A stretch of DNA of 64,000 bases from positions 121,775,741 to 121,839,740 of the forward strand of contig CM041465.1 of assembly GCA_023213395.1 (NCBI GenBank), written 5' to 3'. This stretch comes from Cycas panzhihuaensis. Taxonomy: Eukaryota; Cycadophyta. A program made the translations under genes and the position numbers. Below, in pieces: positions 10,601 through 22,300 of this stretch (its first letter is position 1; each line of letters begins with the position of its first letter). Below the pieces are notes generated by a model. That model worked only from the letters and a program-made list of their open reading frames with translations, was not told the origin of the DNA and ran no database searches.

Positions 10601-10905
10601 TGGAACAACATGTCCAACTTTGCTTATCTATTTGACTTATAGAAAGTTTCTTGTCATGCCAAGTACATAGAGTATATTATTTATGTGATAAGCTTGATCT
10701 AGGTCTTCGTTTGCCAAAATAATTGGGGCTTTGCCAACCCCAACATCAAAAGTGACATTACCACCAAAAGTGATTGTTTATTTTGAAACATCTTCTATAT
10801 CACTCAACAGATTTTCATTTCTTGTCATGTGGCATGATGCACCAAAATCAAATTTTGCTCAACTGTTGCTATGTGTTGCCTTTGAAGCTGCATAAAATAG
10901 GTTTT
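10601..10905 (-). pseudogene. Copia-D protease and pre-integrase region
   Basis: The minus strand shows GASCHMTRNENL, the copia aspartic protease after its active-site Asp, and then TITFGGNVTF. The order gag, protease, integrase, reverse transcriptase fits copia. Frameshifts separate the motifs. Confidence 0.65.
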
Positions 10906-11960
10906 GGCTATATGCCATATTACTTCCTCATTGCCTGTTATTATTTCCACATTGGCATCTACCTTGGTAGTCTGTGTCGACCACCTTGATTATTTTCACC
11001 TTGTCTACCACCTTAGTAATTTCCACAACCACCTTGGTAGCCTCCTCGAGTGGGTGCTTATGGAGTGGGTTGTCGTTGACATTGATACTATAAATCAAAT
11101 TGCTTTTTTCTGCAAACGGTTTGTACATGGCCTGACTTGCCACAATAATGCTAGGTAACATTTTTGTTCAAGTTCATGTCTTCAAATTGTGTATTGATGT
11201 TTGAATTTTGAACTTGTTTCCCTTTGTGTCTTACTACTAAGGTTGTTGATGGCTCAAATGAGCTTGTCTCTCCCCGTCAAATGTGAATTTCTTCCTCTTG
11301 TAGTAGGAGACCTTCCGATTCATTGAATGTCATAGTTCTCGGTTCGTTATTTAAGAACAAATGGGAGATGAATCCATTGTACTCGTTAAGCAAGCAATTA
11401 ATAATGTTGGTTGCAAGGTCCCCATTTAAGACTAGTTTGCTAAGTGTAGCTAGTTGATTTTTTATTGTTTTGACAAGTATGAGATGAGAAGCAATAGTGC
11501 TTGCATATCGTAGCTTGATTAGTTTTGCTTTAAGCATTACTATTCTCAAGTTGTCTTTTCTTTCATACTAGGAGCAGATTATGTCAAGTGCTTCTTTTGA
11601 TGATGTGGCATGATCAATGTTTTGTTCGATATTGTCATTGACTAAGAGATGCAAGAAAACAAGTGCAATGTTTTCTTTGGTAGTAAAGACAGCTAATGCG
11701 GCTAGATTTGGAGAAAGAGGATTAGTTAGATCTGTTGGATTTTGCCTTGGTCTTTGCTTGGGGATGGTGCCTGATGTATAGGCCCAAAGGTTATTCATAA
11801 TCAATAGATTTTTAACTTGTTTTTTCCATTGCTTCCAGTAAGTTTTCTAGTACTTGCATTAAGGATAGACATGACCATGGTTTGGTTTCTAACTTGGCCC
11901 TTTGGGTATCATGCAAGATACCGATAAGTCATAAAATACAAATCCTAGTATTTGTTTAAG
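10906..11960 (-). pseudogene. Copia-D gag
   Basis: Two minus-strand stretches (11568-11804 and 11277-11549) translate as copia gag. The second ends CLLNEYNGFISHLF and FNESEGLLLQEEEIHI, a strongly conserved copia gag segment. A degraded, glycine/asparagine-poor version of the usual zinc-knuckle tail follows (10928-11161). Several frameshifts. The start lies near 11960, upstream of LAALAVFTTKENIAL. Confidence 0.75.
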
Positions 11961-12194
11961 TTTGCCTCTAGTGTTTCACCACTTTGTGTTGAGAGAATTC
12001 TATCTAATGCATGTGTGCATTACATCCCATCTTGAACCTTGAGTTCTTGTAGGCGATGGGCAACTTATCAGCTTACAAACCAATGATAGATCTCCTCTAA
12101 GGGTGTTAATACTTAGAACCAAGGATTATAATAATGTAAACCTGGTCTCTTTATACCACCATTTTGTGGCACCTCATACCCCCTTGACTCTCAT

Positions 12195-13870
12195 AGCTTG
12201 ATACATTGCTAGTAGTTAGGATCATGTATGGTCACTTTATTGCATGTGCATGAACAACAATCTTTGTGATTGTTATTATCGATGCACAAATGTTGGAATA
12301 ATAACAAAAAAAGGTACTAAAATGCAAGAAAAAAAGTGGCACATGCACCAAACATAAACTCGCAGGCTAGTAATTTGAAAAAGTTTTTTTTTCTTTTTTC
12401 TCTCTTTTTGAAGTGTTTTAAAATTTTTTGGTTAATAAATCACCTTAAAAAAAAAAAAAAGACAAAAAAAATAATTTAGGGAAGGGGCTCAAAATTGAAA
12501 AGCAAATAAGCTAGAAATATTGCAAAAGATATAATGTGTAATTTTGGAACTATGGGAAAAAATCAAAAAATTTTCTATATTTCGACTAGGCAACGAGAAT
12601 TTCTATGATTTCCTTTAATTTGCAAATCTTTTATCAGACTTTTGAAGGTTCAATCTCTGTCAAAGATTGTCACTCCACAAAAAGGATTGAGTTGTCACAT
12701 GGAAGGAAGAACACATGAGCAAAGTGCGCCAAATGTGTGAGCAATCATGGAAGGGCAGAATGCGCCATGGGAAGATTGAATGCGAGATGAGGGGCCATGA
12801 GACAGAAATGCCATAGCCATAGGCACAGAAGATATAGACGCCTAGCCATAAGAATCTTCGGAAGATTCATGGGAGATGCCACGCAAATAGTTGGAGACAC
12901 CACGAATGGGATAGAGACACAGGTCTTATAGAAAGAGTCAAACATCGGGATGTTCACAGGAGAGTGTCGAACATGAACAAAAATAAATCGCATAGAGAGT
13001 CATAGCACTATCTGACCACAAAATATTTAAACAATTTCTCCACAAAGAGGGATGCCATAGAGAGATGGGATTGTCACAGTCTGCACGAGATAGAGAAACA
13101 CCCAGAAGACAGTACAAAGAATAAAATGGCCATAATTTGTATTCATTAAACAAAGATGCTTAATGTCACTCAAACACCCAACACAAAGATTTAATGGAGA
13201 TGGGGAAAAAATTGTGAAGAAAATATTGATCCAGAAAATTCTAGTCAGTAGATTTGAGTTCAACTGGTCTGCTATCAAATGTGAGGAGTGAAAGAAGAGG
13301 GATTTGGCCTCAACTCCTCATGAAACACCAGGATCTGAAATAACACACACATATACAACAGTAATAAGAGTAGATGATGCCACATATGAGCTCAAAAGCA
13401 TGAAAAATGGAGGTGGTAGAATTGATCTACTCTTCAATAACTTGTATTCAATAACTCTTCAATAAACTGCATATATTCATGATACATTGTACAAGGGAGA
13501 ATGTCTCTAATAAATAGAATGAGAGGTTGTTCCCAGATACATGGGCTAAGCAACTAAGAAGAAATGTAATGAGAATTGTTGAAACTGGCATATTGGAAGA
13601 TCAATCGACCAAAAGAACCATAAGCAACTAAAAGAGAGATTGACCACTTTTTATACAATAGAGCTAGGCCACTATTCTTTTTTTGTGGATCAAAATAGAT
13701 ATTGGCGATAGCCCTTGAAAGAAGGGCAAGAGGTAAAGGGGTTTTTTTGCCTTGGGGTTTCAATGGAATATCTAGATAAACTGAATATGAGTATAATTAC
13801 ATGCATGTAGTGACAAGTGTCATTCATGAGGTGACAAGTGTCCTTCATGTAGTGACATGCACAAGAGGGA
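12195..13870 (-). mobile_element. Probable copia-D leader and 5' LTR
   Basis: A degraded primer-binding-like sequence (AGCTTGATACA on the plus strand, about 12197) follows the gag start. It is followed by about 1.6 kb without coding domains. Around 13440-13520 are features usual for an LTR polyadenylation region (AATAAACTGC, then GATACATTGTACAAGGGAG). The right limit is placed where the gypsy-H protease frame begins (about 13880). No second LTR is present, so the limits are approximate. Several ORFs in this tract look like chance frames. Confidence 0.4.
13796..13862 (+). repeat. Short tandem repeat, about 24-bp unit
   Basis: Three imperfect units of TGTAGTGACAAGTGTCNTTCA and its variants (TGAGGTGACAAGTGTC, TGTAGTGACATG) follow one another. 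They lie close to the probable outer end of the copia-D LTR. Confidence 0.7.
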
Positions 13871-13879
13871 AACATGACC

Positions 13880-14166
13880 CTTAAGTTATAACTTAAAGTA
13901 CATCACTAGGAAAAGGTACACTTTATACTGTTAATATGAAGTGTCTCAATATTACATTCATGACTTGATGATTAAATGGAAAGTCTTAACATTGACAACC
14001 ATCTCGTTCAAACTTCATAGTATGTGCTTGGAAATTGATTTGAGAATCAAAAGCATGCAACTACTTTTGGCATAAAATAACATCATAGCAACTAGTATTC
14101 ATCACTTCAAAATCAATAATATCACTATATGATTGAATACATAATGGTACTTGTAGAGCATATATA
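13880..14166 (-). pseudogene. Gypsy-H protease end (left of copia-E)
   Basis: The minus strand reads NTSCYDVILxQKxLHAFDSQINF, matching the C-terminal part of gypsy-type retropepsins (YDVILGxxWL). The frame continues to the TCTAT at 14167-14171, the target duplication of copia-E. The rest of gypsy-H resumes at 26736, so this is one half of a split element. Confidence 0.65.
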
Positions 14167-14171
14167 TCTAT

Positions 14172-14640
14172 TGATAGAATTAATGATTTATTCATTAATT
14201 CATTTTGATATAATTTATAATTGCAATATAAATACGAGTCACTTTAGTAACATAATGTTATAAAGTGCAAATGTATGTTGTAACTTGAAGTTGTGAATTC
14301 TAGTTGAGGGGCTAAAAGCCCACTTTCACCAATGCGAACATGAGTGACACTTGGTCACCATGCAAACAGTCTCTCATGCATGTGCGCCACTTGTCCACCA
14401 TGCTTGACCATTGTACTTGCTATATATTGAGCACTTCTCTTGGCAATTGTACATAATGGATTATTGAGAGGGTTTATGCTATGTAAGTTTTGTTTATGCT
14501 AATGAAAGGTTGTTTTGGGGTTCAAACATAATTTCTGCCCCTCCAATTTTTCATGCTTTGATCATGTTAATGTGATTGTGGCTGTCTATTTTTAATGATT
14601 TAGATCCTGATAGTGAAAATAACAAATTTGTTTTCTCTCG
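14172..14640 (+). mobile_element. Copia-E 5' LTR
   Basis: 469 bp, aligning over its whole length with 26267-26730. It starts TGATAGAATTAATG and ends TTTTCTCTCG. It contains a TATA-like CTATATATTGAGC near 14420. Differences from the 3' LTR are mostly transitions and small indels. Confidence 0.92.
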
Positions 14641-14660
14641 TTTGATATCAAAGCAAGCTA
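14641..14660 (+). other. Copia-E primer-binding site
   Basis: TTTGATATCAAAGCAAGC follows the LTR. It is a decayed form of TGGTATCAGAGCAAGC, the initiator tRNA-Met primer site, with G-to-A changes. Confidence 0.8.
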
Positions 14661-15585
14661 TTTTTTTATTATTTTTAATGATTTTTTAGTGCATTTATTC
14701 ACTATTTTCTGCTAACCCTTCTTATAGAATTGTGGTTGGATATCATCAGGCATCTGTTGACTTATCTACTCCAAATCCAAGGTCTTTTTATATTACACTC
14801 TCCATTTTTAGTGTATGGTTGTCACAACTACCATACTTTGGCCATGCACCCAAAAAATATCATTTCGGTCATGCAACCTCCTGCAAATAGTGATCTAGTG
14901 TCATCCATTGATAATGTATTACCCATTAGCTTTAACTTATTTCTAATTTGTCCCATTCCAATCACCTTGCCACATTGGACTTGGCCTGGTTCAACGAGGC
15001 AGTTTAATCAGTCTTTTTGTCCTCTTTCACACTCTGGTTTCTAGATTTTGCCATATGGGATTGGGTTTGACAACAGCTTCCTTTTCAGGGGGATGCCATC
15101 AAACCCCAAGGTGGTTCTTAATTCTATAAACCTTGATGACCAGTAGTGTCATCTAAGTCCTCTATTGAGGGACTTCTGTTGCAAGAGGAGTGTATCTTAA
15201 ATAGACTTGGAGATCCTAGTTCTTCCTCATCAACCCCTACTTTAGTTGCACATCATAAAGGAAGACAATAATGACCAAATTTGAGCCAACAGTTTGGCTC
15301 AATGAATTTGAACTAATAACAACCATGACAGCGATAGACAAATCAAATAGTTTGTCACTATTGTGGCAAACTCGGACACACAATACCAAAATGCAAGAAA
15401 AAGAGGGCCGACCACCACCACCACCAAGAACAATAGAATTGCTCAGCAAATCGAAGCAATCCTAATCATAGCCACACTAACTTCTAAGGAAATAGAAGAC
15501 TGAATTAGAATGCCCAAACCACCAATCAGGGCTATGCACTAAATCAAAATCGTAACCAGAGAAGGAATTAGAATCAAGGAAGCCA
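14661..15585 (+). pseudogene. Copia-E gag (mostly lost) with intact zinc knuckle
   Basis: Only the end of gag is recognisable. A plus-strand frame contains CHYCGKLGHTIPKC (15353-15394), a perfect CX2CX4HX4C zinc knuckle that binds element RNA. Upstream, 14661-15270 has only short, frame-shifting stretches. Gag here is shorter than the usual 250-300 residues or is scrambled beyond recognition. A proline run lies downstream of the knuckle at about 15410-15430. Confidence 0.7.
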
Positions 15586-15586
15586 C

Positions 15587-15850
15587 ATGATTGATTCCCG
15601 TATTTTGTTCTACGCTGCTTCTACAGCTCACACCGTTGATGAATCCTGGTTGATAGATTCTAGAGCCTCTCGACACATGACCAGTTCTAAAGACTTGCTT
15701 ACAAACACCATGCCAGTGAAAAACCAATCTGTGACATTTGGTGATGATGTTGTACTTGAGATTGTCAAGATTGGCTATGCTCCCATTTCATTGACAAATT
15801 CTAATATCAAGCATCACCTAAACAATGTCTTCTATGTACCTAGGAATAAA
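15587..15850 (+). pseudogene. Copia-E aspartic protease
   Basis: The frame contains ESWLIDSRASRHMTSS. The family active site is DSGAS; here the Gly is Arg, which should inactivate the enzyme. It continues through VTFGDDVVLEIVKIGYAPIS to NNVFYVPR, the usual junction to the pre-integrase domain. Foreign sequence begins there at about 15847. Confidence 0.85.
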
Positions 15851-16079
15851 AAAGATAACAAATGAGACTCAATTTAGTACCATATGGATTTGCCACACTG
15901 GATTTGTACTAACAAATGAAAAATGTAATCTAGCTACATTTTTTAGGTTACAAAAAATGTAATGTTTGATGAAGAATGGATTATGATTGCATTCTATATT
16001 CACAAAATATATGAGAATACAAATAAAATGCAATCAATCAGAATTATCACATTTTATGAATAAGATCATGTTTTGACTT

Positions 16080-16121
<42 letters not shown>

Positions 16122-16650
16122 GAGAGAGAGAGAGAGAGAGGCTCAAATAGATATGGATATATCCCATCCTTATAAAAGGATATACTTCCAAAGCTTGATC
16201 TCCACCAAACCCTATATGGTTGTTTCACCTATAAATCTTGTCATCCTTTCATTTTCTTTTATTTTAGTCTTACTTATCTTTCAAGCCACTAGTCCCACCA
16301 TGCTCTCCTTTCACAAGACATGGTGGGATCCCTTAGCCTCCTCCTACGCTTAGAAGTTCTAGAGGGGCCCTTTGTTGGAGGAGAGGGGTAGTAAATGGTC
16401 TACAAAGATCCTTTAATAGCAATTGCTAAAAATTTGCTATTATTACATGAGAACTCTTTATATGGAAGACTTGTTGCGAGGTCATTATACGCACACTTCT
16501 TCATGTTGTAGATCATTGGTTGACCAAGTGGCTCTTCAATTATAATTGGACAACTAGGTGGTAATATGTATTATAAATATGTATTAGTTTGGTATAATAC
16601 GATTGGAAATGGCTATTTCCCACAAGCATATTACATTGTATATTTGTACA
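15847..16650 (+). mobile_element. About 800-bp insertion splitting copia-E
   Basis: The family junction NVFYVPR/MTRNLLSVSQ is normally continuous. Here it is separated by about 800 bp without retroelement coding. The insert has a compound microsatellite (16079-16141). GTACCTA precedes it and GTACATA ends it, a possible imperfect target duplication. No terminal inverted repeat is evident and the type is unknown. Confidence 0.6.
16079..16141 (+). repeat. Compound microsatellite (TA)n(GT)n(AG)n
   Basis: Runs of TA, then about 14 GT units, then about 11 AG units, inside the 800-bp insertion of copia-E. Confidence 0.95.
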
Positions 16651-16651
16651 T

Positions 16652-17134
16652 ATGACAAGAAACTTGTTATCCGTTAGTCAAATAAATAAGCAAAAGTTTG
16701 ATGTGTTATTTAGTGACCTTGGTAAATGCTTCATCAGTGATATTAATGGCAATGTGGTTGCAACCAAATATGAGAATCATGGATTTTACAAGTTGGATGC
16801 CACATCAACATCTACATTTTTGCATGGGGATACTAGCAACTATAGTAATTCTATTTCAGCTGCTAAAAAACAGCGTGCACCTGCTACTCAGTCACTTCCC
16901 AAAGACCAATTATGGCATCAACGCCTCAGCCATCTGAATATGAACATCCTTCAACTGCTATTCAAATTGAATACGGTGCATGGTTTGCCAAAAATTAAAC
17001 AAACTAAATGTCTTTGTGGATCTTGCATTATGGGAAAGCATCATAGAGCACCCTTCAAATCCAATGGCAATGTTTGGCATGCTCAAGAACCATTGGGCCT
17101 TGTTTATGCAGACATTTGTGAACCCGTGTCATAA
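16652..17134 (+). pseudogene. Copia-E pre-integrase domain
   Basis: A 160-codon open frame beginning MTRNLLSVSQINKQKFDV. It includes the HHCC-type zinc-binding signature of the integrase N-terminus: LWHQRLSHLNM, then CLCGSCIMGKHHRAPF. It ends at a stop in LVYADICEPVS, just before the catalytic core, which continues in decayed form to about 17990. Confidence 0.88.
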
Positions 17135-18019
17135 GGATCAATTAATGGTTGTCGTTTTTTCATTACCTTTATTGATGATTTTTCTTGCAAGGTTTGGGTC
17201 TACTTCCTAAAACAGAAATTAGAAGCTTTTGAAAAATTTAAAGAATTCAAAATTTGAGCTAAACTAGAATCTGGCATGCCACTCAAAATCCTTCATTGTA
17301 ACAATGGTGGTGAATATACCTCACAATAATTTACCAAATTTTGTAAGGATAATGGCATCAAATGGTAGTTCTCTGCCCCCTACACTCTTCAACAAAATGG
17401 AGTTGTTGAGAGGATGAATTAGACCTTGGTCAGCAAAGGCAAGGCCATATTTGTTGTCAAAAATCTTGGACTTCATTTCTAGGCTAAAACAATCAACATT
17501 GTTGCATATCTCACCAACAGGAGTCCCACCAAGGCACTTAAGGATATCACACCTAATGAGGCTTGATCAAGTCAAAAGTCTACAGTCTTAGATTTGCAAA
17601 CTTTTTGATGTACTATATATATGCACATTCCAAAAGAACAAAAGAAGAAATAGGATGACAAAAGCAAGAATTGCATCTTCATTGGATACATGCCTAGATG
17701 CAAAACCTACAAACTATATGATCTTGCTACACGACAAATGCATACATCTTGGGATGTCATTTTTTTCGAAGAGAATCAAGAATTGGGTCCATAACAAATT
17801 TCATTCCCTATTGATGATTTTATAACAACTGCTAGTCCTTATCTAGCCATTGAAAATGTTCCTGCAGTAACTGTGGCCCCATTAGCTCCATCCACATCAT
17901 ATTCTCTTGGCTCTTCATCTACACCGAGTCCCTCTACTTCTCCATCAATTCCTTCAAAAGAGCTTCAAGTAGAGGTCACCTCAAAACAACTACCAAAATG
18001 ATATTTGCAAACAATTGCT
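17135..18019 (+). pseudogene. Copia-E integrase core and linker
   Basis: Decayed catalytic core. [17 protein letters not shown] carries the first Asp. LHCNNGGEYTSQ follows, where the second catalytic Asp is Asn. QQNGVVERMN keeps the Glu. The C-terminal half follows: AKTINIVAYLTNRSPTKAL, MHIPKEQKKK and IGYMPRCKTYKLYD. After that is the Ser/Pro-rich linker (about 17860-17970). About ten in-frame stops. Gypsy-F interrupts it at 18020. Confidence 0.85.
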
Positions 18020-19076
18020 TGATCCAAATTTGAATGGAAAAGTGAAGACTTAGTCCAATTGAAACAAATCTAGGGCAATATACAATAATGATACACTATA
18101 TTTGAAAATATTTTTATTTTCTTACAAAAATTCCATATTTTTGCGCTCTATTGAGCATGAACAGGATTGCTACAGCAATTTGGGAGTGGAGATATGTGTG
18201 TTGGGTGCATTTCGAAAGGCTACGTACTCTTTAGTACCTTTACCAGTGATTTACGTATGAAGATTTGGCTGTTGTTCAGCCACAAACCCTTTCTTGGAGA
18301 AGATTTTTGCTTGGGCATCTTCTTTAGACTGCTACAATTGGTTTTCTTCCTCCTTTGGCTGCATCTAAGCCTTGTTAGGCTTCTTTCCCACAAACAGATC
18401 TGGGCACTTTTCTTCTACTCCTTCCGTCTATTTTTCTTCTGCACTTTTTTTTCTCTGTTTCTTCTCCGCAATCTTTAGTTTGGAGCCATTTTTCGTTTTT
18501 GGGAAGCTATTTTGCATTATCTCCCCACAATTCTTGCTCCTCCTGCTGCGCCTACAATTGTTGGGCATCCTTCCTCCTATTTCTGAACAAATTCGGGCAG
18601 ATTTAAAACCCTGCCATGCTTGTTTCTTCCTAAAATGTTTTTTCCGTTCTTGGTTTTTCAACCAACATTTTGATCGGTTGAGAAACTAACTTAAAACTGT
18701 TTAATCTAAGGTTTCTTTCTTTTATTATGTAGAGGACATATGTAAAATCATCCTCCTAAATTTTCGTGCCAAACAGAATCCTTTTCCTCCGTCAAAATCC
18801 ATTTTTCTCGTCTGTTTTTCCATTTTTACGTTTTTTGGTTGCACTTGTTGGTCGCAATGGTTGCACCAACAGGTCGTCTGGTTGCATCGACAGGTTGTCT
18901 AGTTGCACCAACAGACTTCTTGGTTGCACCAGAATTGCATTTTTTTCTAATTTTTAAGCATCTAGCTGACATTTTTCTGCCAAATGAAGGTTAGAAACAT
19001 AAAAATAAATATTACCAATGCATTTTATACTCATTTTGAAGAGTATTAAGAAATTAATAGATCCGAAAATGAATCA
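18020..19076 (-). mobile_element. Gypsy-F 3' LTR
   Basis: 1057 bp on the left side of the minus-strand element. It starts TGATCCAAATTTG and ends AATGAATCA, and aligns throughout with 23617-24648. It contains three nearby copies of a TTGCACC-type motif (GGTTGCACCAACAGG, about 18838-18930). Frames at 18167-18689 and 18766-18957 are LTR sequence, not genes. Confidence 0.93.
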
Positions 19077-19096
19077 GAACTCCCTTTTTTTAGGAG
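19077..19096 (-). other. Gypsy-F polypurine tract
   Basis: The minus strand reads CTAAAAAAAGGGAGTTC just before the LTR start TGATTCATT. This is the purine primer for plus-strand DNA synthesis. Confidence 0.8.
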
Positions 19097-19114
19097 TTCA
19101 TGGCCTCATGAACC

Positions 19115-20300
19115 TTATAGTTGTAGATGAGGGAATTTGATTCTTCCCTTTTTCCTGTTGTACCATTTTGCTTTGCTCGGCACTTGTCCTTTCTCTGCAA
19201 TTCTTAAGGACTCAATGATGCCTCTTCTGATCATGGTCTGCTTCTTTTGAAGAATGCAATCATTTTGCATTGGTTCTTCTTTCTCCACTCGCAACTCTTC
19301 TGGATTTGGCAAAAGTGGAACTCCACCTACATCTTCACCTTGCAATCTTTTCTTACTGAGATGCAACCAAACTCTATCTCTTTCCTTGAAGGAATGGTTG
19401 GTTCTATGTGCATCATGCTTATGTTTATATCTTTGCTGAGATTTTTGAAGGTGCTCCTCAACCTGTTGATGAATTTTTCCGATTCTTTCCAAGAATCTTT
19501 GTGCCTTCTCTTCTCCTTCTTCCTCCTTTCCATTTCCTGTAGAAAGTTGAGTTGAAAATTCTAAATCAAATGGACTTGCAGGCAGAAATCCCAAACATAC
19601 TTCAAATGGTGATTGCAGGTATGCGAGACTTTCATCCCAAGTCTTAGGATGCTTGGCATTGTATCCTCGTAACAATTGCACCAACGTCATTTTGATGACT
19701 TCAGTCTGGCCATCTATTTGAGGATGAAAGGCCGTGCTTATCTTCAACTTCGGGTTCATCATTCCCCAAAGCGTTTGCCAAAAATGGCTCAGAAATCTAC
19801 TGTCTCGATCAGAAATGATTGAGTTGGGAAGTCCAAAATGCTTCCAAACATGCTGGAAAAACAATGTAGCCATGTCTTCTCCTGTATGTGCCTTCCTATA
19901 GGGAATCAACACCACCATTTTACTGAATCAATCAACAACTACAAATAAATAATCCATACCATTTTTGGTCCGTGGTAGTCCTCCGAGGAAATCCATGGAG
20001 ATACTCTCCCATGGTTGCAATGGAACAGGAAGTGGAGAGTACAATCCAAACTTCCTATTGGTCGGCTTTGATGTGCTACACAATGTACATCCTCATACTG
20101 TTGTAGTCACGTCGCGCTGCATATTGGGCCAATACATATATCGCTGCAAATTCAGCAATGTTTTTCCCACTCTGAAGTGTCATGCAACTCAAGAGGTGTG
20201 AGCTTCTCTTACCCACTTCATTCAGTCTGCATGCTTTGGAATGCAAAGCTTGTCTTACTTGAAGAGTAGGCCATCTTTCAGCTAAAATCAGCAACTACGT
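19115..20300 (-). pseudogene. Gypsy-F integrase
   Basis: Minus-strand integrase. A decayed zinc-binding N-terminus (around 20080-20290) is followed by the catalytic core: MDFLGGLP with the first Asp, SIISDRDSRFLSHFW with the second, and HPQIDGQTEVIK with the Glu. All three catalytic acids are readable. The 267-codon open frame 19115-19918 covers the second half of the core and the C-terminal domain, which includes KHDAHRTNHSFKERDRVWLH. The frame is broken near 19920-20080 by stops. Confidence 0.9.
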
Positions 20301-20830
20301 TTCCCTATTGTAGCTGCTCCAAGATAGGCTTGAATGTCTCATCTTCCAAGTACAAATCATCATATTCATCATGGCAAAAAGGCTGAAATTGCATAGCTAC
20401 TGGCAAGCTAGAAATACCTTGCTGTTGAAGAGGTTTGGACAACAAGTCTACAATTTTGTTTGTTGTGCCTTTCTTGTATTTGACCACGATGTGAAACTGC
20501 TACAAATAAGATATCCACTTCATGTGCCTGGCCTACTGCAATTTGGACTGAGTCTGCAAGAATTGCAAAGGCTTGTGGTTGGTGTGGATGACCACCTCTT
20601 TTCCCAACAAATAGGGTCTCCAATGCTTGGTAGCAGTGCAGTGCATAGAGCTCCTTATTGTAAGTTGGGTAGTTTATGACAACTCCATTAAATGTCTCTG
20701 AATGGTATACTATCGGTCTTCCCTCTTTCTTCAACACTGCTCCCATGGCATAGCCTAAAGCATCAGTCTCCAACTCAAATGGTTTATGCAACGTGGGTCA
20801 GGCTAACACTGGTGCCTCACAGATTTTCTG
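20301..20830 (-). pseudogene. Gypsy-F RNase H
   Basis: The minus strand reads PFELETDALGYAMGAVL, RPIVYHSETFNG and YNKELYALHCYQALE, the RNase H signature blocks of gypsy elements with the first catalytic Asp in ETDA. A frameshift near 20560 moves the rest (LEQLQ, ILEQ) to another frame (20305-20487). It degrades RNA in RNA:DNA hybrids during copying. Confidence 0.85.
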
Positions 20831-21660
20831 CTTCAAAAGCCTAAAAGCTTTCTCTTGTTCATTCCCCCAAATAAAACTTTGCATATCCTCCCGTCAATGC
20901 ATGAAGAGGTGCTACAATTTGAGGGAATTTAAAAATATATTTTCTTAAATATTGACATGCACCAATGAAACTTCTTACCTTTGTGGTTGTCTTGGGTGTG
21001 GGCTAATTGAGAATGACTCTAGTCTTTGCTGGGTCAATCTTCAATTCTCCTCCTCCAACTACAAAACCCAAGAAGACGAGAGATTGCTTTCCAAACTCGC
21101 ACTTCTTCAAGTTAAGTTTCAGTTGCTTCTTTTGAAGGACTTTGAGTACTTGCTCGACATGTTGGAGGTGCTCCTCCCAAGTATGGCTAAAAATTAGAAT
21201 ATCATCCAAATAGACAATTACAAAGTCATCAATGAAAGGTCTTAATACCTCATTCATTAACCTCATGTAGGTGGCAGGTGCATTGCACAAACCAAAGGGC
21301 ATCACCATCCATTTGAGCAATCCTTGCTTCAATTTGAAGGCTATCTTCCAAGTACCCTCCTCCCGGATTCAAACCTGATGATAGCCTGATTTCAAGTCCA
21401 ACTTGCTGAAATATCTTGCGAACTGCAGCTGGTCCAACAAGTCACCTATCCATGGTAGGGGATGTCGATTCTTTATGGTGATCTTGTTCAAAGCCGGGTA
21501 GTCAATGCACATTCTCCATCCTCCATCTTTCTTTAGCACCAAAATAATAGGTGAACCACATAGGGAACAACTTGGCTTGATCACTTCTTGCTCCAAGAGT
21601 TCTTAAATCTGCCTCTTAATCTCTTCATTTTCCAAAAGTAAGTTTTCATAGAGACTAAGA
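20831..21660 (-). pseudogene. Gypsy-F reverse transcriptase
   Basis: Two open stretches of one enzyme. 21369-21596 contains [20 protein letters not shown] and [14 protein letters not shown]. 21003-21332 contains MVMPFGLCNAPATYMRLMN, the intact catalytic motif VIVYLDDILIFS, and then LVFLGFVVGGG. A stop after GYHQV and a short altered stretch (21333-21368) separate them. The catalytic residues are intact. Confidence 0.92.
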
Positions 21661-21923
21661 TTGGGTAAAGGTGAATCGGCAATCAACTGGATTTCATGTT
21701 CAATTGCCCTCTTAGGGGGCATCCCTTTTGGCTCCTAGAATACGTCATTGTATCTATTCCTTAGGCCTTCAATCTGTTGCACTTGTTTCCTATTCAACGC
21801 CTACATTGAGGACTTTGTTTTCTCTTTTTCTTCCACCTTTTGCTTCACCATCAGCAGCACAAATTTCCCACAAGCATTAATCATTCTTTTCGCTTGTTGG
21901 GAGGATATGAGGGAGATCTTCTT

Positions 21924-22300
21924 TTACGGCTTTGATGCATTGATCAAATACAATTTCTCGTCCTTGATGAGTCGAATCTTTCTTAGCCTCCTATGATGGA
22001 TTCCATCTCTATCATAGAGATATGAGCTGCCAAACACAACTTGACAAACATCCAAAGGAACTACCTCACATTCAACTTCATCAATGAACTTTTCAGAAAT
22101 TGCAAATTTAAATTTACATTGGTGAGTAACCTGCAACTCTGAATCTTTTTGCAGCCATCTAAGAGGATATGGTTTTGGATGTGCATGCATCTTTAATTCC
22201 AACTTCTTTACTAATGCTTATGAGATTAAGTTCTTTTGGCTCCCTCCATCAAAGATGGCATCGACCATGCTTTGCTTCACTTGGATTCTTACCATGAAGA
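21924..22300 (-). pseudogene. Gypsy-F aspartic protease
   Basis: The active site is read as VDAIFDGGSQKNLIS (about 22220-22270). The family uses D-S/T-G; here it is D-G-G. After a stop it continues as ELKMHAHPKPYPLRW and then EVVPLDVCQVVFGSSYLYDR, a very characteristic C-terminal block of plant gypsy proteases. Confidence 0.88.

Noticed and set aside
14730-15044. 104-codon plus-strand ORF upstream of the copia-E zinc knuckle
   Set aside because: It is in the wrong frame for gag, with no similarity to gag. It is likely a chance frame in a degraded region.
18167-18689. Two overlapping plus-strand ORFs of about 100 codons with hydrophobic Phe/Leu stretches
   Set aside because: They lie entirely within the gypsy-F LTR and are not preserved in its partner LTR.
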